From Gambelia wislizenii (taxonomy: Eukaryota; Chordata; Lepidosauria; Squamata; Crotaphytidae): 64,000 nt of DNA. The notes under the pieces were generated by a model, which saw only the letters and a program-made list of their open reading frames with translations, made no database searches and had not been told where the DNA came from. Shown here one piece after another: positions 10,043 through 20,620 of this stretch. The position numbers were made by a program, and so were the translations under genes. Numbering within the stretch: position 1 is the stretch's first letter; each line of letters starts with the position of its first letter. The DNA lies in assembly GCA_030847615.1 (NCBI GenBank), contig JAUMIR010000005.1, positions 210,660,645 to 210,724,644 of the forward strand. The letters run 5' to 3'.

Positions 10043-10940
10043 CAGAATTGCCAAAAGGCAAGAAGGCAATTGGCTGCAGATGGGTCTTTACAACAAAGCA
10101 AAATGCAAAAGGGGAGATTGAAAGATATAAAGCCAGACTTGTAGCTAAAGGTTACAATCAGCAATTTGGAGAATATTTTCATGAAACTTTCTCCCCAGTA
10201 GTTACACACACAACTATTAGAACCTTATTGGCTGTTGCAGCTTCCAAGAAAATGCATGTACAACATCTAGATGTGAAAACAGCATTTCTTTATGGAGAAA
10301 AGAACAGCCTACAGGATTCTAAGTACCTGGAAAGGAGCATCTAGTGTGTAAACTAGAGAAAAGCTTGTATGGATTAAAACAAGCAGCCAAGAAATGGTAC
10401 AAAAAGTTAAATCAGCTCCTTATCAAAGAAGGATTTACTCCAGGCACTGTTGACCAATGTGTTTACAAAAGATTCAGAAACAATAGATGGACTTACATTG
10501 CAAGTTATGTTGATGATTTGATTCTGTGCAGTCAAGACAATGCAGATAGTCAAGAGATACTCCTGAATCTCCAGAAAGAAATAGATATTAAAAGTCTGGG
10601 AGACATCTCACACTATCTTGGAGTACAAATTGAAAGAGACTATGATGGAAGCTTCTTTCTTAATCAAAAGCAAAAGATTTTAGATCTTCTGGACTGTCTT
10701 GGCTTAAAAGATGCAAAAGATGTTCAAACCCCAATGGAAGTAGGTTTCTTAAAGAACAATGAGGTATCTGAACCTTTGAGAGACAGTGAAATGTACAGAA
10801 CTGCAGTTGGAAAACTTCTGTACATAGCAAATTTCACTAGACCTGATATTGCAAATGCTGTTGGCATCTTATGTAGAATGGTTAATTCTCCTACTCTTCG
10901 AGATTTTACTGCAGTGAAAAGAATGTCAAGATATTTATAA
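10021..10940 (+). pseudogene. pol: copia Pol: reverse transcriptase domain
   Basis: RT in two frames. 10021-10300 encodes [20 protein letters not shown] and [13 protein letters not shown], ending in VKTAFLYGE with the first catalytic Asp in HLDVKTAF. A small deletion and frameshift at 10290-10320 plus an in-frame TAA at 10320 separate it from the next part (10323-10940), which includes KLEKSLYGLKQA, the YVDD catalytic box in IASYVDDLIL (about 10510) and DIKSLGDISHYLGVQ. A TAA at 10938-10940 truncates it just before the RNase H. The catalytic residues survive, but the protein could not be made. Confidence 0.85.
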
Positions 10941-11451
10941 TCGACTGCTGACTTCAAACTGATGCTGCCAGTATGTGACAAGCCATGACTGATTGCCTAT
11001 GCAGATGCTGATTGGCTGCGATCCGGTGGAGAGAAAGTCAACCAGTGGAAAGTCAACCAGTGGAAACATCATCTTTTATGGTGGTGGAACAGTAAGTTGG
11101 ACAAGTTGAAAGCAGAGTACAGTGGCAGATAGTTCCACAGGTGCTGAGTGTGTCTCAGCGAAAACAGCTTGTGATGAAATCAAATGGCTGCAGAATTTGC
11201 TTCTGGATCTTGGGATAGAAGAACCCAAGCCAACCATTTTGATGCAAGGCAATCAAAGCTGTATCAAAATTTCTCAGAGTGACAAGCCTCTGAAGAAGAA
11301 CATAGACATTGCTTTCCACAAGGTGAGAGAGATGTGCCAGAGTCAACTTGTTCAACTGATAGCTGATATTTTAACTAAGCCTCTTCCTAAGGACAGTTTC
11401 CTGAGACTACGAGAAGAAATGAAGATTGTTCATGGAGTACCCTACGACTGA
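10941..11451 (+). pseudogene. pol: copia Pol: RNase H domain
   Basis: Degenerate RNase H. The first catalytic Asp is kept in IAYADADWL (about 10995). A small duplication of GTCAACCAGTGGAAA (about 11036-11065) shifts the frame. From 11122 the text reads ADSSTGAECVS, where the usual Glu of S-T-E-A-E is Gly, and MQGNQSCIKIS, where the usual Asp of D-N-Q is Gly. An internal deletion removes the segment before ADILTKPLPKDSF. The ORF ends at TGA 11449-11451, next to the polypurine tract. Confidence 0.8.
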
Positions 11452-11462
11452 GAAGGGGAAAT

Positions 11463-12160
11463 GTAGTATGTGGGGAAATAATTATTGTAATGTAAAAGCA
11501 ATCATGTGTACCCCATTCACATCCTAAGATAAGTCTAGGAATTTTCCCTGCATGCTTCTGTTCTCCCAAACTCCCTTTCTCTTATTTCACTGGGCACTTT
11601 CAGCCAGCTGGAGTGCTGGGTCATTCAACACATGATCTAATTTAAATTTTATTACTCTTTGCAAGTTCTCTTTAAGTTAGAGTCTCCATGTGGCTGTAGC
11701 CTTCTTGTCTTTGTCCTAGCAATCTTACCTTGCCATGGATGCCATGCTGCTGCTATGATGCTATGCCATGATATTCACCATACAGCCTTCTACCGCTAAA
11801 GGCTGGGTGAGTCTTTCTGCCCTAAATCCTCCTAGTTAGTTAGGAACTCTTTTTAAAGTTTGTTTTAGTATGTAGATTGAGATTGATATACCTTCAGTAA
11901 ACAGTAATTTGCATTTTTAAACTGACTCCTTTGTTTTTGTAATGAATCTAATTTAACTGGGTGATCACGGACCACAGACCTTTGAATATACTTTTTAATG
12001 TTAATTGAGCTTGTCTGCATTCTTAAGCCACTCTGCATGAATTTGAAAGTAAATGATTTTAACTCCTTTTTTAAAAGAAGATTTTTTTTAAATTGCTTTT
12101 AAAAAGGGCTAGACCCCCGGAATTTTTAATACATTTTTATTTTTAGACTCATTACTCCTA
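11463..12160 (+). repeat. Probable copia 3' LTR
   Basis: Follows the polypurine tract GAGAAGGGGAAA. It begins TGTAGTATGTGGGG and would end CTCCTACA before CR1 sequence resumes, satisfying the TG...CA rule at about 700 bp. No partner 5' LTR is present to confirm it, and I saw no second copy in the window. Confidence 0.5.
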
Positions 12161-12280
12161 CACTCTGGACATGTTCCAGCTTGCCAAGCTCCTTCTTGAA
12201 CTGTGATGCCCAGAACTGGGCACAATATTCTTGGCAAGTTCTGGGCAAAGCAAAATTGAGTAGTATTATTACTTTACTTT
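12161..12280 (-). mobile_element. CR1 fragment, continuation of the split copy
   Basis: Minus-strand CR1 text (CTCTGGACATGTTCCAGCTT; GCCCAGAACTGGGCACA; TAGTATTATTACTT) that continues the fragment ending at 6767. It fades out by about 12280. Confidence 0.75.
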
Positions 12281-12397
12281 TGAATCATGAACCTGGAATC
12301 AAGCATTACTCCATTGCAATGGCTATGTATATCCACTACTCAGTTTGCAAAAATGAGGTAAATACACCATTTTGCCTGGGATCTGGTTACCAAAACT

Positions 12398-12535
12398 AGC
12401 GCGCCAACTGCGCCTGTTTCTGGAGAAGCTAGATCTGGTCACAGTGGTACATGACTTGGTTACATCTGATTTGGATTACTGTAATGCACTCTATGTGAGG
12501 CTGCCTCTGAATAGTGCCCAGACATAGCTGGGAGC
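12398..12535 (+). mobile_element. L2 LINE fragment, RT C-terminal part
   Basis: The plus strand reads LVTSDLDYCNALYVRLPL, matching the conserved L2/CR1-group D-Y-C-N-A/S-L-Y motif after the RT domain. Only about 140 bp is recognisable, with no open frame beyond it. Confidence 0.7.
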
Positions 12536-12657
12536 ATCATGAATAATGGTGGATTTAAGAGTCCATTTTGTCACATATGCACAGTACTATCTGGATTGAG
12601 AAAAATAAAATATATTTTGTTGTTTTTGCTCCTTTTCATTGACTTGATATCATATAT

Positions 12658-12966
12658 GGAGATTATCGGATGTGGGGGAACATGCCAAAAAAATTGCATT
12701 CCCAACTGCATCAGATCGCTAAAAGAACAAAAAGGATGACCTTACCAGACACCCATGTCCTTCTGCCATTCTGGGGGCATAGTGCTGCTGTGGATGAGGC
12801 TTTCCTTTTGTATTGATGGGGAGAAGCTGCTAATAAAAAGGGACACCTTACTGATGCTCACGCTACACCCCCAGAATGCAGGAGGACGTCGTTGTTTGGT
12901 AAGGTTGCCCCTTCCTGTTCTTGTAGTGATCTTCTGATGCGGTTTTTGCCATATCTGATAATCTCT
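12658..12966. mobile_element. TIR element, GGAGATTATC ends
   Basis: Ends are GGAGATTATCGGA and TCTGATAATCTCT. The interior is itself fold-back: CATTCTGGGGGCATAGTGCTG faces CACGCTACACCCCCAGAATG around TATTGATGGGGAGAAGC. 309 bp, non-coding. Closely related in layout to the element at 18539-18836. Flanking 3-bp duplication not clearly preserved. Confidence 0.75.
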
Positions 12967-14044
12967 ACATTTTGATTTTTTTTTTTTTTTAGCATTTTAA
13001 TCATCTCAATGCTTTGTTTGTATTTGCACATTGCCCTGGTATCCATATGAATGAAGGACAGTTTGAAAATGTTATAATCAATTAAAAATAAGAATTAATC
13101 AATACTACAGTATTGGCTCTTCATTTTTACACATTTTGCTTTCTGTAACCTGAAATGGTTAGAATGATCAGCAAACGTGATGGAGGATGACTGTTTTTTC
13201 TTGGGACATTAGACCATATATTATACTCCTTTGATTTTAGCAGTTGTGGTGGTGATGACATTTAAAACCATCCTTTTCTCCAGCAGATCTTACAGGGTAG
13301 CAGCTAGTTTTGCCCTTCTTGGTTGTTTGTTTGTATCTTGTATGCCTTGATCTACAGCTATAAAGTGTCTTACATATCAATAAAAACAAGACAAGACTGT
13401 TCCTGCCCTCAGGCTTACAATCTAAAAAGGCAGGGCACAAAGGGAAAAGTGGATCAGGAAAAAGAAAATCCAGGCACAAGTTCCTAATTATGTGAGGTTC
13501 ATATAGTGACCAGGTTTAATTTAACTCTCAAGCCAGAATATACAGTAGCTGGATGTTTCTGGTCTTGATGGGGGGGAAAAGAGTCCAAAGAGAGGAGAAG
13601 CCAAAAGTTGATAATTTATTGACCAAGCTGATAGGGTAGGCCCTGTTTTCTGCCTCTCTTCATGTGCAGTCTGGTGGAATGACAGCTGCATGACAGTTGG
13701 GCTGAGGGAAGCAAAGTGTGATAGAGCTGACTTCTTAGAAGGCCTGATGGTGTATGGTTTCATACCTATAACTTGGACCCATGGGCTTGCATATAATCAT
13801 GTTTACCACATATTTATCACACATTGCTCCAGTAGAAGAATGAATAGCATTAGCAGCTTCTGACAAAAATGTGCTCAATGTGCAGGTAGAACAAGGTGGA
13901 TAATTTTGATGAGCCTGCAGAAGTCCATACAAAAAGGCTATATCAAGCAAAGTTGAACTGCAGCTCCTGTGTAAAATAGGAAAGTCCCTGAATTGCTGTT
14001 AGTATCTGGCTGGGTCTGTTAATATGCAACAAGTTGTGTCGCCA
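12967..14044. other. Unassigned intergenic sequence
   Basis: Contains a poly-T tract at about 12975-12991 and an A-rich stretch, otherwise unique-looking sequence. Short open frames here have no recognisable domain. Confidence 0.4.
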
Positions 14045-14272
14045 CACTTCATAATTATAGCACTTTGTTACCACTTTAACTAGCATGGCTTCATCCTATG
14101 GAATCCTGGGGTTTGTAGTCTGTTGAGGTTCAATTGCTGCATTTCAGGGCAGCTTTCAGGCAGAGGATTCTAAATATATCACCAAATTACCAATCCCAGG
14201 ATTGCATAGGATGAAGCCATGCCCAGGTCAAATGTATCAAGGTGCTGTGATTCTACAATGTAGATACACCCT
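14045..14272. mobile_element. Palindromic MITE, ACTTTAACTxCCATGGCT family
   Basis: Left arm CACTTTAACTAGCATGGCTT and CATCCTATGGAATCCTGGGG; right arm CCAGGATTGCATAGGATGAA and GTAGATACACC. A diverged member of a family seen six times here. Non-coding fold-back. Confidence 0.65.
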
Positions 14273-15185
14273 GAATGACTTGTTACTGTGGTTTTTGTTT
14301 GTTGAGAGCCATTCCCTCCCCCATCCCCACTCATATCTGATACTATTTCTTCATTTAAGAAAACATTGTTAGATTAAAGTGCTTACATGGATCATTTTCT
14401 GTTGGCTCATTTCTGTTGGTAGTCCAGTTAGATTATGAGTATTCTCCTCCTGTACCAATTGTTCCTGTTTCATCTGCTGTTGCATCCTGTCCTAGATCTC
14501 ATCATAGAGCCCACACTAGGTCTTCTCTTACATCCCACACTGCTTATTGATCCAAGCTATCTGGTGCCACGATACACTGCAGAGAGGCTTTCTTGTTCTG
14601 TCCTAAAGGTGAAACCCAAATCTATCCAAGGCTATGGTGGCATCAGTGCTGTGCCTTTCCAGCTGGTGCATCCTTGAGAGAAAGTACTTTTTCCAAATCA
14701 CATTGATGCATGAACTGGAGCTTGATGTTTGCTTTGTTTGCCTTAAAAGATCCAATCTCTTCTCAATTCCTCCCCCTCCCACGTGCAGGAACAGAACAGA
14801 CCGTACCAACAAATGCTAGTGTTTTAATTGCCAAAATCGTTTCTTGCCTAGTGGTTGGCATGCATCTGCAGCGAGAATTTTAGCAAGTATTCAGAACTGG
14901 TTTGATTCAAAACAAATGTACTAATTGTCAGGAGATGCATGAGCCATGTACACTTTCCTTATCTCTTTTGTCCAGTGCATTTACTGTAATGGTGCTTCAT
15001 ACTCAGAAAATATTTTAAACACCTGTACTTTGGGTGCAATTTATTAGGCAGTCATGGCGAAAGAAGGGGGGAAGAACGCAAGGGTTGTGGTGGATTACAG
15101 TCTGACCTGATCTAGTTGTTGTTGTCCTATAGGGAAATATACTCAATGGAGGTTGGGGCTCTGATACCATCTGCTCCAGAGTGTT
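14273..15185. other. Unassigned intergenic sequence
   Basis: No domain-bearing frame and no paired inverted repeat recognised. A purine/pyrimidine-rich stretch with CCTCCCCCTCCC lies near 14770. Confidence 0.35.
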
Positions 15186-15392
15186 AGACACATTGCAGAA
15201 ATAATGCAATTTGACACCGTTTAACTGTCATGGCTCAATGCTATGGAATTCTGGGATTTGTATTTTTGTGAAATATTTAGCATTCTCTGCCAGAGAGCTC
15301 TGCTGCTACAACAAACTACAAATCCTAGGATTCCATAGTATTGAGCCATGACAGTTAAAGAGGTGTCAAACTATATTATTTCTGCACTGTGT
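15186..15392. mobile_element. Palindromic MITE, GCAGAAATAATGCA family
   Basis: Left arm TTGCAGAAATAATGCAATTT and TTTAACTGTCATGGCTCAAT; right arm ATTGAGCCATGACAGTTAAA and ATATTATTTCTGCACTG. About 200 bp, nearly palindromic over its length, non-coding. Related copies: 14045, 22372, 22646, 40743 and 51313. Confidence 0.8.
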
Positions 15393-15476
15393 TGACAGCC
15401 TTAGTCTGAATTTTAAAGGAGCTATCCTAACTTATTTGGGGGATAGGGTTCAGCCCCTCTGAAAGTTTCTTGAAAG

Positions 15477-15700
15477 AATCATAGAATCATAGAGTTGGAA
15501 GAAACCATAAGAGCCATCCAGTCTAACCCCCTGCCATGCAGGAATGCACAATCAAAGCATGCCCAACAGATGGCCATCCAGCCTCTGCTTAAAAACCAAC
15601 ACAGAAGGAGATTCCACCAAACTCCAAGGCAGCACATTCCACTGTCGAACAACTCCTACCACCAGGAAATTCTTCCTAATGTTTAGATGGAATCTCTTTT
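15477..15700 (-). mobile_element. CR1 LINE, 3' end
   Basis: Begins AATCATAGAATCATAGAGTT on the plus strand, the complement of the CR1 octamer tail, and covers only the 3' UTR-proximal 0.2 kb. It abuts the octamer tail of the next CR1 copy at 15701 directly, so one copy appears to have inserted at the end of the other. Confidence 0.9.
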
Positions 15701-15958
15701 CATAGAATCATAGAATTGCAGAGTTGGAAGAGACCATGAGGGCCATCCAGTCCAACCCCCTGCCACGCAGGAAATCACAATCAAACCATCCCTGACAGAT
15801 TGCCATCCAGCCTCTGTCTAAAGACCTCCGAGGAAGAAGACCCCCACCACACTCTGAGGGAGTGTGTTCCACTGCCGAACAGCTCTTATTGTCAAAAAGT
15901 TCCTTCTAATGTTGAGGTGGAATCTCTGTTCCTGGAGCTTGCATCCATTGCTCTGTGT

Positions 15959-16426
15959 TCAAGTCTCTGGAGCAGCAGAAAACAAGCCTGCTCCATCCTC
16001 AATGTAACACCCCTTCAAATACTTAAACAGGGCTATCATATCGCCTCTTAACCATCTTTTTTCCAGGCTAAACATACCCAGCTCCCTAAGTCTCTCCTCA
16101 TAAGGCATCGTTTCCAGACCTTTCACCATTTTAGTCGCCCTTCTTTGGACATGCTCCAATTTGTCCATATCCTTTTTGAATTGTGGTGCCCAGAACTGGA
16201 CATAGTATTCTAGGTGAGGTCTGACCAAGGCAGAATAGAGCAGCACTATTACTTCCCTTGATCTGGACACTATACTTCTATTGATGCAGCCCAAAATTGC
16301 ATTGGCCTTTTTAGCTGCCACATCACACTGTTGACTCATGTTCAACTTGTGGTCTACTAGGACTCCTAGATCCTTTTCGCATGTAGTCTCATTCAGCCAG
16401 GTCTCCCCCATCCTATATCTATGCAT
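15959..16426 (-). pseudogene. CR1 ORF2, C-terminal region
   Basis: 155 codons open. They encode the post-RT region typical of CR1: [39 protein letters not shown] and [18 protein letters not shown]. It would belong to the LINE reverse transcriptase that copies CR1 RNA at the target site. It is separated from the RT piece at 16457 by a frameshift around 16430-16455. Confidence 0.85.
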
Positions 16427-16456
16427 TTCATTTATTCGCCCTAAGTGCAGTACCTT

Positions 16457-16882
16457 TCATTTCTCCAAATTGAATTTCATTTTGTTAGCTTTGGCCCAGC
16501 TCTCCAGTCTATCCAGGTCATTCTGAATTTTGATCCTGTCCTCTAGCGTATTAGCTACTCCTCCTAATTTGGTGTCATCTGCAAATTTGATAAGTATGCC
16601 CCTAATTCCCTCATCCAATTCATTGATAAAGATGTTGAATAGCACTGGGTCCAGGACAGAACCCTGTGGCACCCCACTGGTCACATCTTTCCAAGACGAA
16701 GAGGAGCCACCGCTGAGCACCCTTTGGGTTCGGCCGGTCAACCAATTACAAATCCATTGAACAGTTAACTTGTCTAGCCCACATTTTACAAGCTTGTTTG
16801 CAAGAATGTCATGGGGAACCTTGTCAAAGGCCTTACTGAAATCAAGGTATACGATATCCAGAGTGTTCCCTTCATCTACCAA
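16457..16882 (-). pseudogene. CR1 ORF2, RT domain fragment
   Basis: 141 codons open. Contains the RT motifs [20 protein letters not shown] (first catalytic Asp), [20 protein letters not shown] and [12 protein letters not shown] (F-A-D-D catalytic box). Very similar to the 517-codon copy at 57660, so both belong to one subfamily. The frame is shifted relative to the C-terminal piece. Confidence 0.9.
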
Positions 16883-16897
16883 GCTGGTAATTTTATA

Positions 16898-16936
16898 TAT
16901 TAAAAAATAAAAATAAAAAGAGAGAGAGAGAGAGAG
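16898..16936. repeat. A-rich/(AG)n simple repeat within CR1
   Basis: AAAATAAAAATAAAAAG followed by about nine AG units, apparently expanded from the AAGAGATCAGA stretch of the CR1 sequence. Confidence 0.8.
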
Positions 16937-17033
16937 ATCAGATTATTCTGGCATGACTTGATGACTTGTTTCTCTGAAACGCATGTTGACTTTTTGTGAT
17001 TATGGCATTGCTTTCTAAATGTTCACAGACTCT

Positions 17034-17998
17034 GGGGTCGTTTACACGGCAAAATAAATCCTCAAAGAATGCGACAAGAAGCCTTATAGTTCCCACGCAT
17101 CTCGAAGCAACAGCGCCCTTTTCAGAAGGAGGGGGTGGAAAAAACCCATAAGTTGCGCAGTATCAGCTTTCGCTAGTTTTCTGAATTTTTTTTTTATTAA
17201 GATCACGAAAATGTGCATAATTTATCATGGGAACTAACGATCGTGTAAACTGGCATCTGCCTTTTCGAATTACTGTGAGCAGAGCTGAATCCTGATTGGT
17301 TGGAGTGACCATTCTGCTTTATCCGAAAAGACTGAGGGGTTGGAGAGAAAAAATTCACCCTGCTTCTGCTTGCAGCCCACTTTGGAAAACTGAGCCCTTC
17401 CTGTCTATCTTTTGGGGGGGGGTGTGGGTGGGAAGAGGTTTCGCTGCTTCGCTGGTGTGTGTGTGTGTGTGCTGGAAAACAGTCGATCGCATGTTCGTTC
17501 TTTTGTTTGTTTGTCCTTCCATTCACTTGCCTTTATTCAAGGCTTCGGAGGGAGGGAAACCAAATGAGGCAAGCCATAGTTCTGTGGTGTGTGTTTGTGT
17601 GTGCATGCATGAAGGGAATCTGCTCCACCATGCTTTTGCTTGTTCGTGCTTTCATTGACTCCTTTCTTTACAGAAGCCTTTCGGGGCTGGGGAAGACGGG
17701 GGAGTTTGGCAGATCGCTCTTTCGATTGCTTGTTTGTTTGTCCTTTTTCTTTCCTTTCATTATTTATGGTCTCCATAACCCCCTCCTTGCTCCCTCCCAG
17801 CCTCCTGCCTGGCTTTAATCATCTGGAGGCGATTCCCTCCACCCACCTTTGTCTGTGTGAATTAAGCAAAACAGAAAGTATCTGGATCTGTCTTCATCAT
17901 TCAAAAATGCCAGGCATCATGTGATTTATGCACTCCTCATGTGAAAGGATGGTAATCCGGAATCTGGCGAACTTTTTCCTGTCGTGGAACTGGCCCCC
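17034..17998. mobile_element. TIR element, GGGGTC(A/G)TTTACAC ends, splits CR1
   Basis: Left end GGGGTCGTTTACACGGCA, right end TGTCGTGGAACTGGCCCCC. CR1 text stops at CACAGACTCT (17033) and resumes at CTGTTTAATGATCTGCTC, so the boundaries are set by the host repeat. The first 110 bp match the complement of the last 110 bp of the element at 31689-33064 (CCTCAAAGAAT; CAGAAGG-GGG). The middle contains GT-rich simple sequence (about 17454-17470, 17586-17605) and an imperfect duplication of TTTGTTTGTTTGTCCTT. Short open frames inside are not supported as genes. Confidence 0.75.
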
Positions 17999-18127
17999 CA
18001 CTGTTTAATGATCTGCTCTAGAATCTTCCCTGGTATTGATGTCAGACTAACTGAACAATAATTGTTGGGATCCTCTTTTTTCCCCTTTTTGAAGATGGGG
18101 ACAACATTTGCCCTCCTCCAATCCTGT
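17999..18127 (-). mobile_element. CR1 fragment, continuation of the 15701 copy
   Basis: CR1 RT-region text on the minus strand (AGAATCTTCCCTGGTATTGA; CTAACTGAACAATAATTGTT; CCCCTTTTTGAAGATGGGGA). It is interrupted at 18127 by the tail of another CR1 copy. Confidence 0.85.
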
Positions 18128-19375
18128 AGTTTTCCTGTAGTTTGAATCCATTGCTCTGTGTCCTAGTCTCTAGAGCACCACCAAGCTTGTTCCATCCTCA
18201 ATAAAACATCCCTTCAAATATTTAAACATGGCTATCATGTCACCTCTTAATCTTCTCTTCCCCAGGCTAAACATACCCAGCTCCCTAAGCTGCTCCTCAT
18301 AGGGCATGGCCTCCAGACCTTTCACCAGTTTGGTTGTCCTCCTCTAGATACACTCTAGCTTGTCACCATCCTTCTTGAATTGTAGTGCTGAGAACTGGAC
18401 ACAGTATTCAAGGTGAAGTCTGACTAAAGCTTCCCTTGATCTAGATACTATACTCCTATTGGTGTAGCCTAGAATCGCCTTGGCTTTTCTGCCTGCCGCA
18501 TCACACTGCTGACTCATGTTCAGCCTGTGATCTACTAAGGACTTTATCAGACGAGGTAGCTACCACTAAAAGCATGTCATTTAGGATGCAACAATAACAC
18601 AAAGGGTGAAATTCTCAGATACCCTCGTCATTCAGCTGTTTGTGGGGCATAGAACTGGCACGGATGAGGCATTACTTTTTTATTGATGGGCTAAGCCATT
18701 AATAAAAAGTGATGCCTTATTCATGCCTGTGCTATGCCCCCAGAATGGCTGAACAATGTTGTCATCTGATAATTTCACCCTTTTGTGTTATTGTCACATC
18801 CTTATGATATGGTTTTTGCTGTATCTGATAAAGTCCTAAAACTCCCAGATCCCTTTTGTGTGCACTGCTATCAAGCCAGGTGTCCTCCATCCTATATCTG
18901 TGTATTTCATTTTTTCCTGCCTAAATGTAGTACTCTACATTTCTCTCTGTTGACATTCATTTTGTTAGTTTTGGCCCAGCTTTCTAATCTGTTAAGGTCA
19001 TTTTGAATTCTGTACCTGTCCTCTGGGGTATTAGCTATCCCTCCTAATTTTGTGTCATCTGAAAATTTAATAAAAATGCCCTCTATTCCATCATCCAAGT
19101 CATTGATAAAGATGTTAAATGGCACTGGGCCTAGGACAGAACCCTGTGGCACTTCACTAGTCACTTCACTCTAGGATGAAGAGGAGCCATTGCTGACTAC
19201 CCTTTGGGTTCGGTTGGTCAACCAATTACAAATCTATCTAACAGTCACATTGTCTAGCCCACTTTTTACTAGCTTGTTTGCAAGACTATCATGGGGACCT
19301 TATCAAAGGCCTCACTGAAATCAAGATATGCTACATCCACAACATTCCCTTCATCTACCAAGATTGTGACTATCA
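18128..19375 (-). mobile_element. CR1 LINE, third copy in the cluster, split by a MITE
   Basis: Minus-strand CR1 (TTGAATCCATTGCTCTGTG; AGCTCCCTAAGCTGCTCCTC; GTTGACATTCATTTTGTTAG; TTCCCTTCATCTACCAAG). Interrupted by 18539-18836. One open piece, 18907-19164, encodes TSEVPQGSVLGPVPFNIFIN and the altered catalytic box FSDDTKLGG, where Ala of FADD is replaced. More diverged than the 15701 copy. Confidence 0.88.
18539..18836. mobile_element. TIR element, GGACTTTATC ends, inside CR1
   Basis: Ends GGACTTTATCAGACG and TATCTGATAAAGTCC, flanked by TAA at 18536-18538 and 18837-18839. The CR1 reading continues across it, which confirms the borders. 298 bp; the interior folds back (GGGTGAAATTCTCAGATA with TCTGATAATTTCACCC; GGGGCATAG with CTATGCCCC). 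Confidence 0.9.
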
Positions 19376-20248
19376 AAAAAAAAAGTAAAGGAAATATGAT
19401 TAGTTTGGCAAAATTCAGATTAAAATCCAAAGTGGATTCATCATCCCATTAACATCACAGACAGCAGTGGCCACTGAATATATTGGGTAAATGGCTGCAT
19501 TTCACTCACTGGGCAAATTCAGAAAGTGTGAATGTAATGGTATCTGTCCCTGATAGTATCCATTTGTTCCTGCCTTTTAATCCTTCATTCACTTGTCACA
19601 CATATACATATGAAGTCATCTGTAACCATTCCCATGCACTTAGATCACTCCAGCCTCTTCTCCTTAGTGTGATGAAAATGACAATTTAATATTGTTTCAA
19701 TTGAACTGGCTTTTTTGGGGGGGGGTGTTTCACCTCCCATCTTTCTGCTTGCAAGGTAAAGGGATAATGAATTGGGGAGAGGTGGTTGCTTGAAGAACCA
19801 GTCCCTAGCCAGGTAGCATGTTTAGCCGCTTACTGAAGTTGCAGGAGATTGAACTTGTTCAGAATGGTTGCTTTGTGGGAGGGGCTAAACATGCTTTCTA
19901 TGGCTGAAAATGTGGCAGAGAGGATGGCTGATGCCTTGCGGGAGCTTTTTTCCTGGCAGGCAGCCACTGCTTGTTGAGGTGCAAAAGGGAGCATCTTTGG
20001 GTTTATGTGGTCCCCCTCTGCTTTCTCTTTCCTAATTTCCTGCAGGGGAGATTCCCCCCCCTCTACTGTGTGAACCATCCTTTTGGTGAGGTGGCTGAAA
20101 TCTCTGGTTGGTTTCTAGATGGCAGAATAGGAAAGCTGAGCAATTGTGGAAGAGGGCATTCCTACACACATTTCCTTAGGTCCCTGGCAGGAGAAGGGAT
20201 GTGACCTGTTCCTTTCCAGGAGGGGAAAGGGAAATGGGTTCTCTGTGG
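19376..20248. other. Unassigned intergenic sequence
   Basis: Contains a poly-G tract at about 19719-19727 and otherwise no recognisable coding or repeat structure. Confidence 0.35.
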
Positions 20249-20620
20249 CTGGTTTCATTTATTTATTAATTGAATTTATATCATGCCTCTCTCCCAATAT
20301 GAGACTCAAGGTGGCTGATGAGATGAGTTACAACAAAGTGCCATTAAAGCAATAGATGGCACAAAGGTTAAAGAACAACAACAAGTAAACAATTATTATA
20401 TCACTGAACAATTTTAAAAGGCCATTGAAATATAACAATATAACACCCCTTGGTTAAAGGACCCTCTGGAAGAGGCCATTAACAGCCAAAGGCCTAAGTA
20501 AAGACAAAGGTTTTTGCTGATGACAGAAAGAGAGGAGGCCAACTAGTTTCCCCTGGGGCAGAATTCAACAACCTGGAAGCAGCCACCAAGAAGTCTCTGA
20601 TTTGGGAGTGTGGGGAGGGG
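20249..20620 (-). mobile_element. L2-like LINE 3' region or derived repeat
   Basis: Begins TTTATTTATTAATTGAATTTATATCATGCC, the complement of the tail 'GGCATGATATAAATTCAATTAATAAATAAA' type seen after 'GAGCCACCTTGGGTCCC', and continues through A-rich sequence to GGGGCAGAATTCAACAACCTGG. The same order is found at 41134 and 55683. Probably a squamate L2 3' region; the family is not verified. Confidence 0.5.

Larger units (their letters stand above)
6768..12160 (+). mobile_element. Ty1/copia LTR retrotransposon, decayed
   Basis: A plus-strand gag-protease-integrase-RT-RNase H order defines Ty1/copia (Pseudoviridae-type) rather than Ty3/gypsy, where integrase follows RT. The outer limits are set by the split CR1 fragment on each side. 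A purine tract GAGAAGGGGAAA (11451-11462) precedes TGTAGTATGTGGGG at 11463, a plausible 3' LTR start, and this LTR would run to about 12160 (ends CTCCTACA). No matching 5' LTR is visible; at most 70 bp lies between CR1 and gag. At least four frame breaks and several in-frame stops make the element inactive. Confidence 0.85.
15701..17033 (-). mobile_element. CR1 LINE with RT remnants
   Basis: Minus strand, starting at its octamer tail (CATAGAATCATAGAATTGCA) and extending into the RT domain. Two open pieces survive: 16457-16882 and 15959-16426. At 17033 it is cut by a TIR element (17034-17998), and the same CR1 continues at about 17999-18127. Confidence 0.9.

Noticed and set aside
16338..16760. 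Plus-strand frames of 62-76 codons
   Set aside because: They are antisense to CR1 ORF2 remnants.
17296..17924. Plus-strand frames of 94-120 codons rich in Cys and Val
   Set aside because: They lie inside a TIR element and are held open by GT and TTTG simple sequence.
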